A program made the position numbers and the translations under genes. A model generated the notes under the pieces. The model was not told the origin of the DNA, searched no databases, and saw nothing but the letters and a program-made list of their open reading frames with translations. Source: Dehalococcoidia bacterium (GTDB taxonomy: Bacteria > Chloroflexota > Dehalococcoidia > Dehalococcoidales > W693). From it: a stretch of 7,961 bases of DNA. The stretch spans positions 1-7,961 of the forward strand of contig DUFE01000041.1 in NCBI GenBank assembly GCA_011170385.1. The letters run 5' to 3'. Below are positions 1 to 6,664 of this stretch, one piece after another (within the stretch, counting starts at the first letter, position 1; every line of letters begins with the position of its first letter).

Positions 1-100
1 CGATATTGGTAGTACCGAAGGTAGCCAAGGTCTGCTTGGGCAGCCTCAATATCTCAGTGTGTCTTACGGCATCCTCTATTCTATCGTCGCTTATTCCCAT
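1..100 (-). CDS. Conserved hypothetical protein, N-terminal fragment (runs off left edge)
   Basis: Reading leftwards from the ATG at 100-98, an open frame of 33 codons reaches the window edge with no stop. The peptide begins MGISDDRIEDAVRHTEI and continues with an RLPKQTLATFGTTNI stretch. A plausible ribosome site (GAGGGT) lies 6 nt before the ATG. The stop of the 198-residue gene upstream is only 28 nt away on the same strand, so the two are probably co-transcribed. The segment is soluble in character with no signal peptide. I do not recognise a named family. The Leu/Pro/Gln-Thr-Leu-Ala-Thr-Phe-Gly run looks like a conserved block rather than random sequence, but function cannot be inferred from 33 residues. 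The start is well supported by the ribosome site; that this is a real gene is likely but not certain. Confidence 0.6.
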   Translation of the reverse strand, partial: MGISDDRIEDAVRHTEILRLPKQTLATFGTTNI

Positions 101-128
101 AGTATTACCCTCAAAGGATATATAGGGT

Positions 129-725
129 CTATTTTATAGCCTTTATATCCTTTTTATATTCTTCCAGCAGATTGATATACTGCATATCAATTTGTGCCGT
201 TGTTTGCCGCCACTCCTCCTGGAACTGGGGTAGATTCTCCGGATCTATATCCAGGCCGGCAGTTGGACCGTATTGCTGCTCTAACACCTGTTTCAGCTTG
301 GCTTTGTATTTGGTTTTTATCGTTTCGTAAGACTGCTCTCTCTGTTGTTTACCCTGCCCTATATAATGGTCGAATACGGTATTCATTCTTTCAAAAACCT
401 TCTCTATCGCAATCTGGTCGTTCTTTAAAATCTTTAAGCCGTCCATAGCCCTTTGGCTTCTATTCTGCGATTGCTCGTTCTGCGGCAGACCAATACCAGC
501 TAACAGGACAGACTCTGCTCCCTCTATTATATGTTTTATGGCTTCTTTATCATATTTCTTGAGTTCCGTGTATAAATCATAGCTTTTATTATTAAGATAT
601 CTGTTCGCCAGCGATTCCCCCTCGGGTATATATTTCCACCGCATCCGCTCCTCCTCGGTTATATCTCCGAGCTTTTCTATCTTCTCCCTGGCTATTTCAC
701 CAGCGCTTCTGATTTCATCAGACAT
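129..725 (-). CDS. Uncharacterised charged helical protein, 198 aa
   Basis: A complete 198-residue frame beginning MSDEIRSAGEIAREKIEKLG. It is rich in Glu, Lys and Gln, with no signal peptide, no membrane segment and no Cys, so it should be a soluble cytoplasmic protein. Helical, coiled-coil-like stretches are suggested at about residues 1-30, 95-150 and 168-198. A more hydrophobic helix (ESVLLAGIGLPQ, about 71-82) sits in the middle, and a Gly/Pro/Asp-rich linker near 152-166 separates the last two helical parts. I recall similar N-termini (EIRSxxEIAxEK) in small hypothetical proteins of deep-branching bacteria, possibly the group catalogued as DUF6657, but that link is from memory and weak. 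The ATG has a modest purine-rich site (GGAAAG) 5 nt upstream and a perfect TATAAT further up. It is followed after 28 nt by another unknown gene, suggesting a two-gene unit. No function is proposed. Confidence 0.8.
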   Translation of the reverse strand: MSDEIRSAGEIAREKIEKLGDITEEERMRWKYIPEGESLANRYLNNKSYDLYTELKKYDKEAIKHIIEGAESVLLAGIGLPQNEQSQNRSQRAMDGLKILKNDQIAIEKVFERMNTVFDHYIGQGKQQREQSYETIKTKYKAKLKQVLEQQYGPTAGLDIDPENLPQFQEEWRQTTAQIDMQYINLLEEYKKDIKAIK

Positions 726-762
726 ATTTACTTTCCGTTCCTGTATACTTCTTTTCAGTTTT

Positions 763-768
763 ATTATA
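763..768 (-). promoter_or_regulatory. Putative -10 element of the leftward promoter for the 198-aa gene
   Basis: On the minus strand the hexamer TATAAT matches the sigma-70 consensus exactly. Transcription would begin near 756, giving a leader of about 30 nt before the ATG at 725. The best -35 candidates at 16-17 nt spacing match only 3 of 6 bases, and there is no TGn extension, so strength is uncertain. The same AGTATA hexamer recurs 21 bp downstream (see findings), which could indicate an operator. Confidence 0.5.
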
Positions 769-828
769 CTAGATTGCCGTTCAAGCTTAAAGCCGATACA
801 TATTTCGTTTTATGTCTGTACCGTTTGA

Positions 829-837
829 TGATATAAT
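829..837 (+). promoter_or_regulatory. Putative extended -10 promoter for the cysteine synthase gene
   Basis: TGATATAAT is a full extended -10 element (TGn followed by the TATAAT consensus). The -35 region at 809-814 (TTTATG) is poor, which is common when an extended -10 is present. Transcription would start at about 843-845, leaving a leader of only about 17 nt that contains the GGGGGAG ribosome site at 851-857, three bases before the ATG at 861. Such a short leader leaves no room for a riboswitch or attenuator, so any control must act at the promoter itself. Confidence 0.6.
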
Positions 838-860
838 CTATGCTAATATCGGGGGAGTAA

Positions 861-1769
861 ATGTATTTTAAAAGAGCTATCGATGCCCTAGGCTACACGC
901 CACTGGTGGAGCTGGGGTGCCTTTGCCCCAATCCTAAGGTGCACATTCTAGCCAAGCTAGAGGGGCAGAACCTGGGCGGCAGCGCCAGCACCAAAGACAG
1001 AATTGCCAAGTATATGGTGGAGAAAGCTGAGCAAAGCGGCGAGCTCACTCACGATAAGACTATAATCGAAGCCACCAGCGGTAATACCGGCATCTCCCTG
1101 GCATGGCTCGGGCGTAGCAAAGGCTACAAGGTAACTATAGTTATGCCCGAAACAATGAGCCTTGAGAGGCAGAAGCTTATAAAGATGTTCGGTGCCGAGC
1201 TAATCCTTACAAAGGGGCAATTAGGTATGAGTGCCGCCATTGAAACCGCCCTCGAACTAGCGGCTAAAGACGATAAGTACTTCCTGCCGGACCAGTTTTC
1301 CAATCCGGCCAACCCGCTGGCTCACTACGAGACAACCGCCGCCGAGATACTCGAGGACTTCCCCTATGACAGAATCGATGTTCTTATTGCGGGCATCGGT
1401 ACCGGCGGTACGCTGATTGGAACCGCGCGCCGCTTGAGGGAGGTATATTCAGATATAAAGGTTATCGGTGTTGAGCCGCCACCCGGCGATAGCATACAGG
1501 GTTTAAAATGCATAGACAGCGGCAAGGCGTCGCCTATCTTAGACCTGAAGCTTATCACCGAGAGAGTCAATATAACCAGCCGTCAGGCAGCGGAAACCAC
1601 TAGACAACTGCTGGAAAAAGAAGGTATTTTCGCCGGTCTATCTTCAGGGGCTGTAATCTGCCAGGCAATAAGCATTGCCGCTGAAATGGAAGAGGGTAAC
1701 ATAGTGGCTATCCTTGCCGATGGCGGCTGGAAATATTTGAGCCTGGACCTGTGGAGCAAAGAAAAATAG
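861..1769 (+). CDS. cysM: PLP-dependent cysteine synthase, CysM-like
   Basis: A 302-residue fold-type II PLP enzyme of the cysteine synthase/cystathionine beta-synthase family. It should replace the O-acetyl or O-phospho group of an activated serine with sulfide or a sulfur carrier, in the cytoplasm. Visible landmarks are: GYTPLVEL near the start; the Schiff-base lysine K45 in STKDR; the substrate-binding loop TSGNTG at 72-77; the phosphate-binding loop GIGTGGT at 178-184; and LSSGA at 260-264. The C-terminal block LADGGWKYLS resembles mycobacterial CysM (ADAGWKYLS) more than CysK (SGERYLS). In CysO-dependent mycobacterial CysM an Arg in the LRNMDEG segment favours O-phosphoserine; here the matching position is K216 (GLKCIDSG), so the donor is unclear. 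Two extra residues precede K45 compared with the usual GGSVKDR, apparently from a 6-bp tandem duplication. It is transcribed alone, divergently from the 198-aa gene. Family assignment is firm; substrate is not. Confidence 0.9.
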   Translation: MYFKRAIDALGYTPLVELGCLCPNPKVHILAKLEGQNLGGSASTKDRIAKYMVEKAEQSGELTHDKTIIEATSGNTGISLAWLGRSKGYKVTIVMPETMSLERQKLIKMFGAELILTKGQLGMSAAIETALELAAKDDKYFLPDQFSNPANPLAHYETTAAEILEDFPYDRIDVLIAGIGTGGTLIGTARRLREVYSDIKVIGVEPPPGDSIQGLKCIDSGKASPILDLKLITERVNITSRQAAETTRQLLEKEGIFAGLSSGAVICQAISIAAEMEEGNIVAILADGGWKYLSLDLWSKEK

Positions 1770-1793
1770 CTAGTTTCTTCCGCTTCTTATTTA

Positions 1794-2648
1794 TTAATAT
1801 ATATCAACGAGTTCGGCATCTTCAGCTTCGGCAGGTAATACTATAGTTACCGGCTGGTTATAATCGTATGCCAGTATATCTATGGTTATATCTGCCGTCA
1901 TCGAGCCCTCTTCCTCTGTATAGCCCATTTCTTCTGCTGTAGCCTCCATCAATATACCCATCTCTGCCCTTGCTATGTAATATGTGTCCTTTGCTACCCA
2001 TTGCCTCATGTGAAAATCCTTGAATATATCCTGGTATAGCTCTATGTCTATTTCCGGCAGCATCTCCTCCCCGGTCAGGCTCGATTGCTGCATAACCAGC
2101 TGCCATAGCTGTTCTATATCCGGGTTGAGTTTAAGGATATAGCATTCCACGCCTTCTATCATTTCGCTGCCTGTAATCTCCACATACACCACCTCAAGCA
2201 TATCCACCTGCGTGTCCATCTGGTTAACTTCTTCCCAGTATCCTTCTGGCATTTCCGATTTCGTCCACATATAGCCTGATTCTTCATCTCCATTCATGTT
2301 GTACATCATATCGTTGATAAGATATGATTCTCCTGTAATATTAAAAGACATCCCGAGCATAGACATCTCCATTATCATATCCATCATCATTTTCTGGTTT
2401 TCGATATCAAAGGTTCCATTGATAGCGGCTGTCATTGTTAGATTATACTCCCCACTTTCGTCTACCACCGCTATATCCATAACCATATCCATATCAGCCC
2501 GGTATGAAACGACATCCCTCATTACCTGAACGGACTTATCGATTATCTCCTCCGCCGATAATGAACCGTTGTCATCATCACCATAGCAAGCGGTAAAGGA
2601 AATAACCATAGCCAGCGCCATAATAAAAACCGCTATTTTCTTAAACAT
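1794..2648 (-). CDS. Met-rich lipoprotein, LppX/LolA-like (DUF6612-type) family
   Basis: A 284-residue secreted lipoprotein if translated from the ATG at 2648, which has an ideal AGGAGG site (2655-2660) at 6-nt spacing. An in-frame TTG two codons upstream is possible but would abut that site. The N-terminus has Lys-Lys, a hydrophobic core and the lipobox-like SFTAC, with Cys21 as the expected lipidated residue; Phe at -3 is tolerated but not classic. A Gly/Asp-rich linker and then SAEEIIDKSVQVMRDVVSY open the mature domain. This opening, followed by alternating strands, is typical of LppX/LolA-fold lipoproteins (DUF6612-like), which form a half-barrel with a hydrophobic cavity. Methionine is very frequent (about 31 of 284), densest at residues 87-100, alternating with Asp/Glu. 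It starts 18 nt after cimA on the same strand, so it is probably the last gene of the operon. Ligand and role are unknown, and no link to amino-acid synthesis is evident. Confidence 0.8.
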   Translation of the reverse strand: MFKKIAVFIMALAMVISFTACYGDDDNGSLSAEEIIDKSVQVMRDVVSYRADMDMVMDIAVVDESGEYNLTMTAAINGTFDIENQKMMMDMIMEMSMLGMSFNITGESYLINDMMYNMNGDEESGYMWTKSEMPEGYWEEVNQMDTQVDMLEVVYVEITGSEMIEGVECYILKLNPDIEQLWQLVMQQSSLTGEEMLPEIDIELYQDIFKDFHMRQWVAKDTYYIARAEMGILMEATAEEMGYTEEEGSMTADITIDILAYDYNQPVTIVLPAEAEDAELVDIY

Positions 2649-2654
2649 CTTCAA

Positions 2655-2660
2655 CCTCCT
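2655..2660 (-). promoter_or_regulatory. Ribosome binding site that decides the lipoprotein start
   Basis: AGGAGG on the minus strand lies 6 nt before the ATG at 2648-2646 and directly against the alternative TTG at 2654-2652. The spacing favours the ATG. The site sits in the 18-nt gap after the cimA stop, so the lipoprotein has its own translation signal and does not depend on coupling. Confidence 0.7.
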
Positions 2661-2666
2661 CCCTTT

Positions 2667-4253
2667 TTATTTCCTCTGCTTTATCAGCCAGTACTCCAGG
2701 CTGTCTGCCAGCGCCAGCCAGCTGGCTTCTATTATATTTGTCGAGCTACCGACTGTCCGCCACTGTTCTGTGCCATCGCTCGACTCTATCAGCACCCGAA
2801 CCCGTGATTCGGTGCCGGTACTTTCTTCCAGTATTCTTACTTTATAATCAACCAGTTTGATTATAGACAGGCTAGGGTAAAAACGCAAAAGTGCTTTGCG
2901 CATCGCCCTGTCCAGTGCGTTAACCGGGCCGTTACCCTCCGCTGCTGTGTGCATTATTTCGCCGCCAACCCGAATCTTAACCACGGCTTCGGATAGCGTC
3001 TCTTCTTCATTGCCTTTAACGGGTAATCGTCGTCTTTTTTCATTGACCACCATAAAGTCAACTATCTCGAAGGGTGGTTTGTAATTCGGCACTGAGCGAT
3101 GCACCAGTAAGTCGAACGATGCCTCGGCATTTTCGTACTGGAAGCCGCGGCTCTCCATCAGTTTGACTTTCTCCAACAGCTCCTGCGCCTCCTTGCTTTT
3201 CGACGGCAGGTTAACGCCTATCTCCTTTGCTCTATGGACGACATTAGCCCTACCCGAAAGCTCGGATACCAGCATCCTAGCTTCGTTACCCACCAGCGTG
3301 GGGTCTATATGCTGATAGCTCCCCGACCACTTGCTTAAGCCGGATACATGCAGCCCGGCTTTGTGACTGAAAGCACTGGCGCCGACATAGGGCAGAAAGG
3401 CATCGGGGACGAGGTTAGCCACCTCGCTGACATAGCTTGCCGTCTCAGTCAGCTTTGCTAGCTGCTCTTCGGATATGCAGTTTATAGCCATCTTCAGCTT
3501 GAGCACCGGTATAATGGAGCACAGGTTAGCATTGCCACAGCGCTCGCCGTAGCCGTTTATGGTTCCCTGCACCTGACCTGCACCGGCTTTAACCGCTGCT
3601 ATAGTGTTGGCTACCGCCAGTTCACTGTCATTATGTGCATGTATACCGATAGTAACATCCGTTATCTTTCTGACAGCCTCGATGGCTACCGTTATTTCGT
3701 CCGGAAGAGCACCTCCATTGGTATCGCACAGCACCAGGCACTCGGCGCCGGCTTCATCGGCTGCCTTTAAAACCTGTAAAGAATACGCCGCATTTGATTT
3801 ATAGCCGTCGAAAAAGTGCTCGGCGTCAAGGAATACGGTAATACCCTTCGACTTCAAGTATCCAATTGAACTGGATACCATCGCCAGGTTCTCTTCAAGT
3901 GTCGTTTCCAGAACCTGCGTCACCTGCAAATCAGAGCTTTTACCGACAAGGGTAACCACCCCCGCACCGGACTCCGCCAGCGACTTGAGGTTAGCATCCG
4001 CCTCCGCCCTGGCATGGGGGCGACGCGTACTTCCGAAGGCAACCAGTCTTGCGTTGTTAAACTTGAGGCTTTTGGCTTTATTGAAGAACTCGTCGTCCTT
4101 GGGGCTGGAGCCGGGCCAGCCACCCTCGATGAAGTGTATGCCAAGCCCATCGAGGCGTTGCGCTATATTCAGTTTGTCCACCACCGAAAACGAGATGCCT
4201 TCTCTCTGGGCACCGTCTCGTAATGTGGTGTCGTATAGCTGTATCTCCGTCAA
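2667..4253 (-). CDS. cimA: (R)-citramalate synthase
   Basis: A 528-residue enzyme that condenses acetyl-CoA with pyruvate to (R)-citramalate, the first step of threonine-independent isoleucine synthesis. The N-terminal HMGL-like TIM barrel (about 1-275) shows YDTTLRDGAQREG at 7-19, with R12 and D13 at the catalytic and metal site, the metal ligands H205 and H207 in IHAHND, and the GERCGNANL block at 236-244. A linker domain follows, then a LeuA-type dimeric regulatory domain from about 380 to the end, which in this family commonly binds the end product. Length and motifs fit the long citramalate synthase subgroup (as in Geobacter) better than 2-isopropylmalate synthase. The start is a TTG at 4253-4251: it gives the expected N-terminus just before YDTTLRDG, and AGGGAG lies 7 nt upstream inside the leuB 3' end. 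It begins 3 nt after the leuB stop, so translation is probably coupled. Feedback by isoleucine is likely but is inference. Confidence 0.93.
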   Translation of the reverse strand: MTEIQLYDTTLRDGAQREGISFSVVDKLNIAQRLDGLGIHFIEGGWPGSSPKDDEFFNKAKSLKFNNARLVAFGSTRRPHARAEADANLKSLAESGAGVVTLVGKSSDLQVTQVLETTLEENLAMVSSSIGYLKSKGITVFLDAEHFFDGYKSNAAYSLQVLKAADEAGAECLVLCDTNGGALPDEITVAIEAVRKITDVTIGIHAHNDSELAVANTIAAVKAGAGQVQGTINGYGERCGNANLCSIIPVLKLKMAINCISEEQLAKLTETASYVSEVANLVPDAFLPYVGASAFSHKAGLHVSGLSKWSGSYQHIDPTLVGNEARMLVSELSGRANVVHRAKEIGVNLPSKSKEAQELLEKVKLMESRGFQYENAEASFDLLVHRSVPNYKPPFEIVDFMVVNEKRRRLPVKGNEEETLSEAVVKIRVGGEIMHTAAEGNGPVNALDRAMRKALLRFYPSLSIIKLVDYKVRILEESTGTESRVRVLIESSDGTEQWRTVGSSTNIIEASWLALADSLEYWLIKQRK

Positions 4254-4256
4254 TTG

Positions 4257-5351
4257 TTAGCTCCCTATCTTTTCGGCGATAAGATCACCCATTTTTCTGG
4301 TGCCGACCTTTATATTGCCTTCTCCCATTATATCATAGGTACGATATCCTTCCTCCAGCACCTTTGAAACAGCATCCTCCACCTTCTTTGCTTCTTCTGT
4401 CAACCCCAGCGAGTAGCGCAGCATCATCGCCATACTTATTATCGTAGCGATCGGGTTGGCTAAATCCTGCCCGGCGCGCCGCGGGGCGCTGCCGTGGCTT
4501 GGTTCGTACATACCGAGGGTACGGCTGCCATCTTTCGGTACGCCAGCCAGACTGGCAGATGCCAGCATCCCCAGCGAACCACCCAGCATCGATGCCTCGT
4601 CGGTAAGTATATCGCCGAAAGTGTTTTCGGTAACCAGTGTGTCCAGATACCTGGGGTTCTGGATTATCCTCATAGCACAGGCGTCAACCAGCATATGCTC
4701 CAGCTCTATATCTGGATAGTCCTTGGCGACCTCTATTGTTACCTGCCGCCAGAGCCTCGACGACTGCAACACGTTTGCTTTATCCACCGATATCAGCTTC
4801 TTCCTGCGCATGCGCGCTATTTCGAAGCCCACCCTTACGATGCGTTCTATCTCCTGCTCCGAATAAGCCATAGAGTCTACGGCTCGCCTTCCACGCGATG
4901 TCTTCCACTGCCGCTTGGGCTTGCCGAAGTACAGCCCTCCGGTGAGCTCTCTAACGAAAATAAAATCCGCACCTTTGATTACATCCGGCTTGAAGTTGGT
5001 ATTATCTATAAGCGAAGGATAAACGGTTACCGGGCGCAGATTTGCGAACAGCCCCAGCTCTTTCCGCAGTGCCAGTAAGCCATCCTCCGGGTGAACCGGT
5101 GCCTTGGGGTCATCGTACTTGGGATCACCGACTGCGCCCAGTAGCACGTCATCGTTTCTTTTGCACATCTTCAGGGTATCTGCAGAAAGCGCGGTGCCCT
5201 CTTCTTCGATAGCTATACCGCCGACTAGTCCATAGTTAAGGCTGAAGCCGTGTCCGTATTTTTCTCCTATCGCCCCGAGTATTTTTACCGTTTCTTCTAT
5301 GATTTCGGGGCCGATGCCGTCACCGGGTAAAACTGCCAGCTTAAACTCCAC
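4257..5351 (-). CDS. leuB: 3-isopropylmalate dehydrogenase
   Basis: The NAD-dependent enzyme that oxidatively decarboxylates 3-isopropylmalate to 2-oxoisocaproate; with CimA and LeuCD present it very likely also turns 3-methylmalate into 2-oxobutyrate for isoleucine. I take the GTG at 5351-5349 as the start, giving 364 residues beginning VEFKLAVLPGDGIGPE, the normal length. An upstream ATG at 5408 would add 19 residues encoded inside leuD and not seen in the family. AAGGGGG lies 6 nt before the GTG. Active-site residues align well with the Thermus enzyme: R96, R106, R134, Y141, K191, D223, D247 and D251, with signatures RELTGGLYFG, ISVDKANVL and NTFGDILTDEASM. EPSHGSAP near 283-290 forms the NAD-binding loop. 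One base separates it from the leuD stop and three from the cimA start, so all three are tightly coupled. Confidence 0.95.
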   Translation of the reverse strand: MEFKLAVLPGDGIGPEIIEETVKILGAIGEKYGHGFSLNYGLVGGIAIEEEGTALSADTLKMCKRNDDVLLGAVGDPKYDDPKAPVHPEDGLLALRKELGLFANLRPVTVYPSLIDNTNFKPDVIKGADFIFVRELTGGLYFGKPKRQWKTSRGRRAVDSMAYSEQEIERIVRVGFEIARMRRKKLISVDKANVLQSSRLWRQVTIEVAKDYPDIELEHMLVDACAMRIIQNPRYLDTLVTENTFGDILTDEASMLGGSLGMLASASLAGVPKDGSRTLGMYEPSHGSAPRRAGQDLANPIATIISMAMMLRYSLGLTEEAKKVEDAVSKVLEEGYRTYDIMGEGNIKVGTRKMGDLIAEKIGS

Positions 5352-5352
5352 T

Positions 5353-5853
5353 TCATGCCCCCTTCGCTTCCAGTCTCTTTTTAGTGTATTCGATAAGTCC
5401 TCCCGCATCGATCAACTCTGCCATAAAATCCGGGTATGGTTTGGCATCGAACTCACCGCCGCGGGTTTTGTTTTTTATCTTACCATTAGTTATGTCAACC
5501 TCTACAGTGTCCCCGTCCTCGGTATTGTCCACCGCTTCCCGGCACTCGAGCAGCGGTAGGCCGATATTGATAGCGTTGCGGAAGAATATACGGGCGAAGC
5601 TTATAGCGATGACGCAGGAGGCCCCCGCCGCCTTAATTGCCAGCGGGGCGTGCTCGCGCGACGAGCCGCAGCCGAAGTTGGTGGTCGCCATGATTACGTC
5701 GCCCGGTTGCACCCGCTTTACGAACCCGGTGTCTATGTCTTCCATGCAGTGCTTCGCCAGCTCCGCCGGTTCGGAAACATTGAGATACCGCGCCGGTATT
5801 ATGGCATCGGTATCCACATTGGCGCCGTATTTGAAGACTTTACCTTTGAGCAT
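5353..5853 (-). CDS. leuD: 3-isopropylmalate/citramalate isomerase small subunit
   Basis: A 166-residue swivelling domain subunit that pairs with LeuC to isomerise 2-isopropylmalate to 3-isopropylmalate and, in this context, citramalate to 3-methylmalate. The start [21 protein letters not shown] and the signature [12 protein letters not shown] (59-70) are characteristic of the short aconitase-family small subunit used by archaea and many bacteria, matching the HACA-type LeuC at the right edge. The substrate-discriminating loop after RYL reads NV (residues 25-26), where I would expect NT in many bacterial relatives; consequences for specificity are uncertain. Its ATG is preceded by a good ribosome site lying inside the protease gene, and the first 14 nt overlap that gene's 3' end. 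leuD is separated from leuC by three unrelated genes, unlike the usual adjacent pair. Confidence 0.95.
   Translation of the reverse strand: MLKGKVFKYGANVDTDAIIPARYLNVSEPAELAKHCMEDIDTGFVKRVQPGDVIMATTNFGCGSSREHAPLAIKAAGASCVIAISFARIFFRNAINIGLPLLECREAVDNTEDGDTVEVDITNGKIKNKTRGGEFDAKPYPDFMAELIDAGGLIEYTKKRLEAKGA
5358..5364 (-). promoter_or_regulatory. Ribosome binding site that decides the leuB GTG start
   Basis: AAGGGGG on the minus strand ends 6 nt before the GTG at 5351. It lies within the last codons of leuD, and the leuD TGA sits one base before the GTG, so terminating ribosomes could restart directly. This favours the 364-residue LeuB over the 383-residue reading from 5408. Confidence 0.65.
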
Positions 5854-6664
5854 TATACTCTTCCTTCTCTGCTATTTTCTTAACTATTTCTAACTGTATA
5901 TTAAATGTATCTGATTTAATAACTTCATTTATAAAAGACACAGACCAGACTTTTGAAAGACCTGAATTTTCTTCAAATATAACTCGTGGTAATCCTGTCT
6001 GGTCACTTCTAGCCACCTCAGTATATGGTATATATTCACCAATAATTCCTATAAATTTACCCCCTATTTCATCTTTGCCGATTGCATACCCTTTTTCAGT
6101 GAAAGTTATAGGAGAAGGTTTAACAAAAACAGGACTTCCACTATTTCCTGGAAAAGCAGGTGCATCAATATAATATGTTCCATCTTCATTTATAATGCTT
6201 ATTGTCCCACTTCTAAATATTGGGCATATCTTTTCGTGAGATTCAATTCCAGGTTGATATGAGAGGAAAAAAACATCATAGAGTTCAAACAATTTATCTA
6301 TAGGTAGAAATATCTCATCAGGTATAACTTTGAAGTCTGCCTTTTGGGGATCTAGAGCAAAAGGAATTATTGCAATATCAACTTCTTTATTTTTATGAAA
6401 TACCCAGTTTATACCAAATTTCTTCTTTAAATCACGCACAGGAGTCACATACAGTCCCCTCTCTTTAGAACTACAAAATACCTTCATTTCCTTGTCATTT
6501 ATTCTACCTGTTCTTCTATTTATAACAACATGCTTAGCAGTAACTAGATGAAATATACCTTCAATCCTAACAAAGAATCCGGTAGCAAAGAGGTTTGTTT
6601 TCCATCTTTTCATTTCGCCGAGAAACGCCAACGTTTTTTTCACATCACTTACTATGTTTTTCAT
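5840..6664 (-). CDS. Trypsin-like serine protease, cytoplasmic, AT-rich gene
   Basis: A 274-residue protein with a chymotrypsin-fold protease pattern. His45 lies in LVTAKHVV, Asp96 in EVDIAIIP and Ser175 in [10 protein letters not shown], in the right order and spacing for an intact triad. There is no signal peptide, membrane segment or PDZ domain, so unlike HtrA/Deg proteases it should act inside the cell. The flanks (1-25 and about 225-274) carry no domain I recognise. The ATG overlaps the stop of the alkyltransferase-like gene as ATGA, so translation is coupled, and the 3' end overlaps leuD by 14 nt. Base use is unlike its neighbours: it is AT-rich (11 G/C in 5881-5940, against 41 in 5641-5700 within leuD) and uses AGA heavily for Arg. 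This points to recent acquisition. Substrate is unknown. Related solitary trypsin-like proteins occur near mobile or defence genes, but nothing here proves such a role. Confidence 0.85.
   Translation of the reverse strand: MKNIVSDVKKTLAFLGEMKRWKTNLFATGFFVRIEGIFHLVTAKHVVINRRTGRINDKEMKVFCSSKERGLYVTPVRDLKKKFGINWVFHKNKEVDIAIIPFALDPQKADFKVIPDEIFLPIDKLFELYDVFFLSYQPGIESHEKICPIFRSGTISIINEDGTYYIDAPAFPGNSGSPVFVKPSPITFTEKGYAIGKDEIGGKFIGIIGEYIPYTEVARSDQTGLPRVIFEENSGLSKVWSVSFINEVIKSDTFNIQLEIVKKIAEKEEYNAQR

Noticed and set aside
796..818. Imperfect inverted repeat (GATACAT / ATGTCTG) upstream of the cysteine synthase promoter
   Set aside because: Only 5 of 7 arm positions pair and the loop is long. It is too weak to call an operator without conservation data.
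1759..1779. Possible terminator hairpin between the convergent cysteine synthase and lipoprotein genes
   Set aside because: The arms AAGAAA and TTTCTT are complementary but only 6 bp, AT-rich and separated by 9 nt, with no U-run directly after the stem. I cannot call it a terminator, so the end signals of both units remain unidentified.
3985..4260. Overlapping plus-strand frames opposite the 5' end of cimA
   Set aside because: Two different plus-strand frames are open here over the conserved CimA barrel start. Neither encodes a recognisable protein, so both are shadows.
4494..5078. Plus-strand open frame of 194 codons opposite leuB
   Set aside because: It lies entirely antisense to a well-supported leuB. 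The translation has scattered His, Pro and Cys, no recognisable domain and no good ribosome site; it is a by-product of leuB codon use.
5352..5408. Longer leuB reading from the ATG at 5408
   Set aside because: The extra 19 residues are encoded within leuD and precede the family's normal N-terminus. The GTG at 5351 has a well-spaced AAGGGGG site and gives the usual length.
5852..5857. Perfect TATAAT on the minus strand at the leuD start
   Set aside because: It overlaps the leuD ATG, so transcription would begin inside the coding region. It is expected by chance in AT-rich DNA and has no -35 partner that I can see.
5384..5893. Plus-strand open frame of 169 codons opposite leuD
   Set aside because: Antisense to the conserved leuD, with low-complexity Ser-rich translation and no coherent domain. 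leuD signature motifs explain this stretch.
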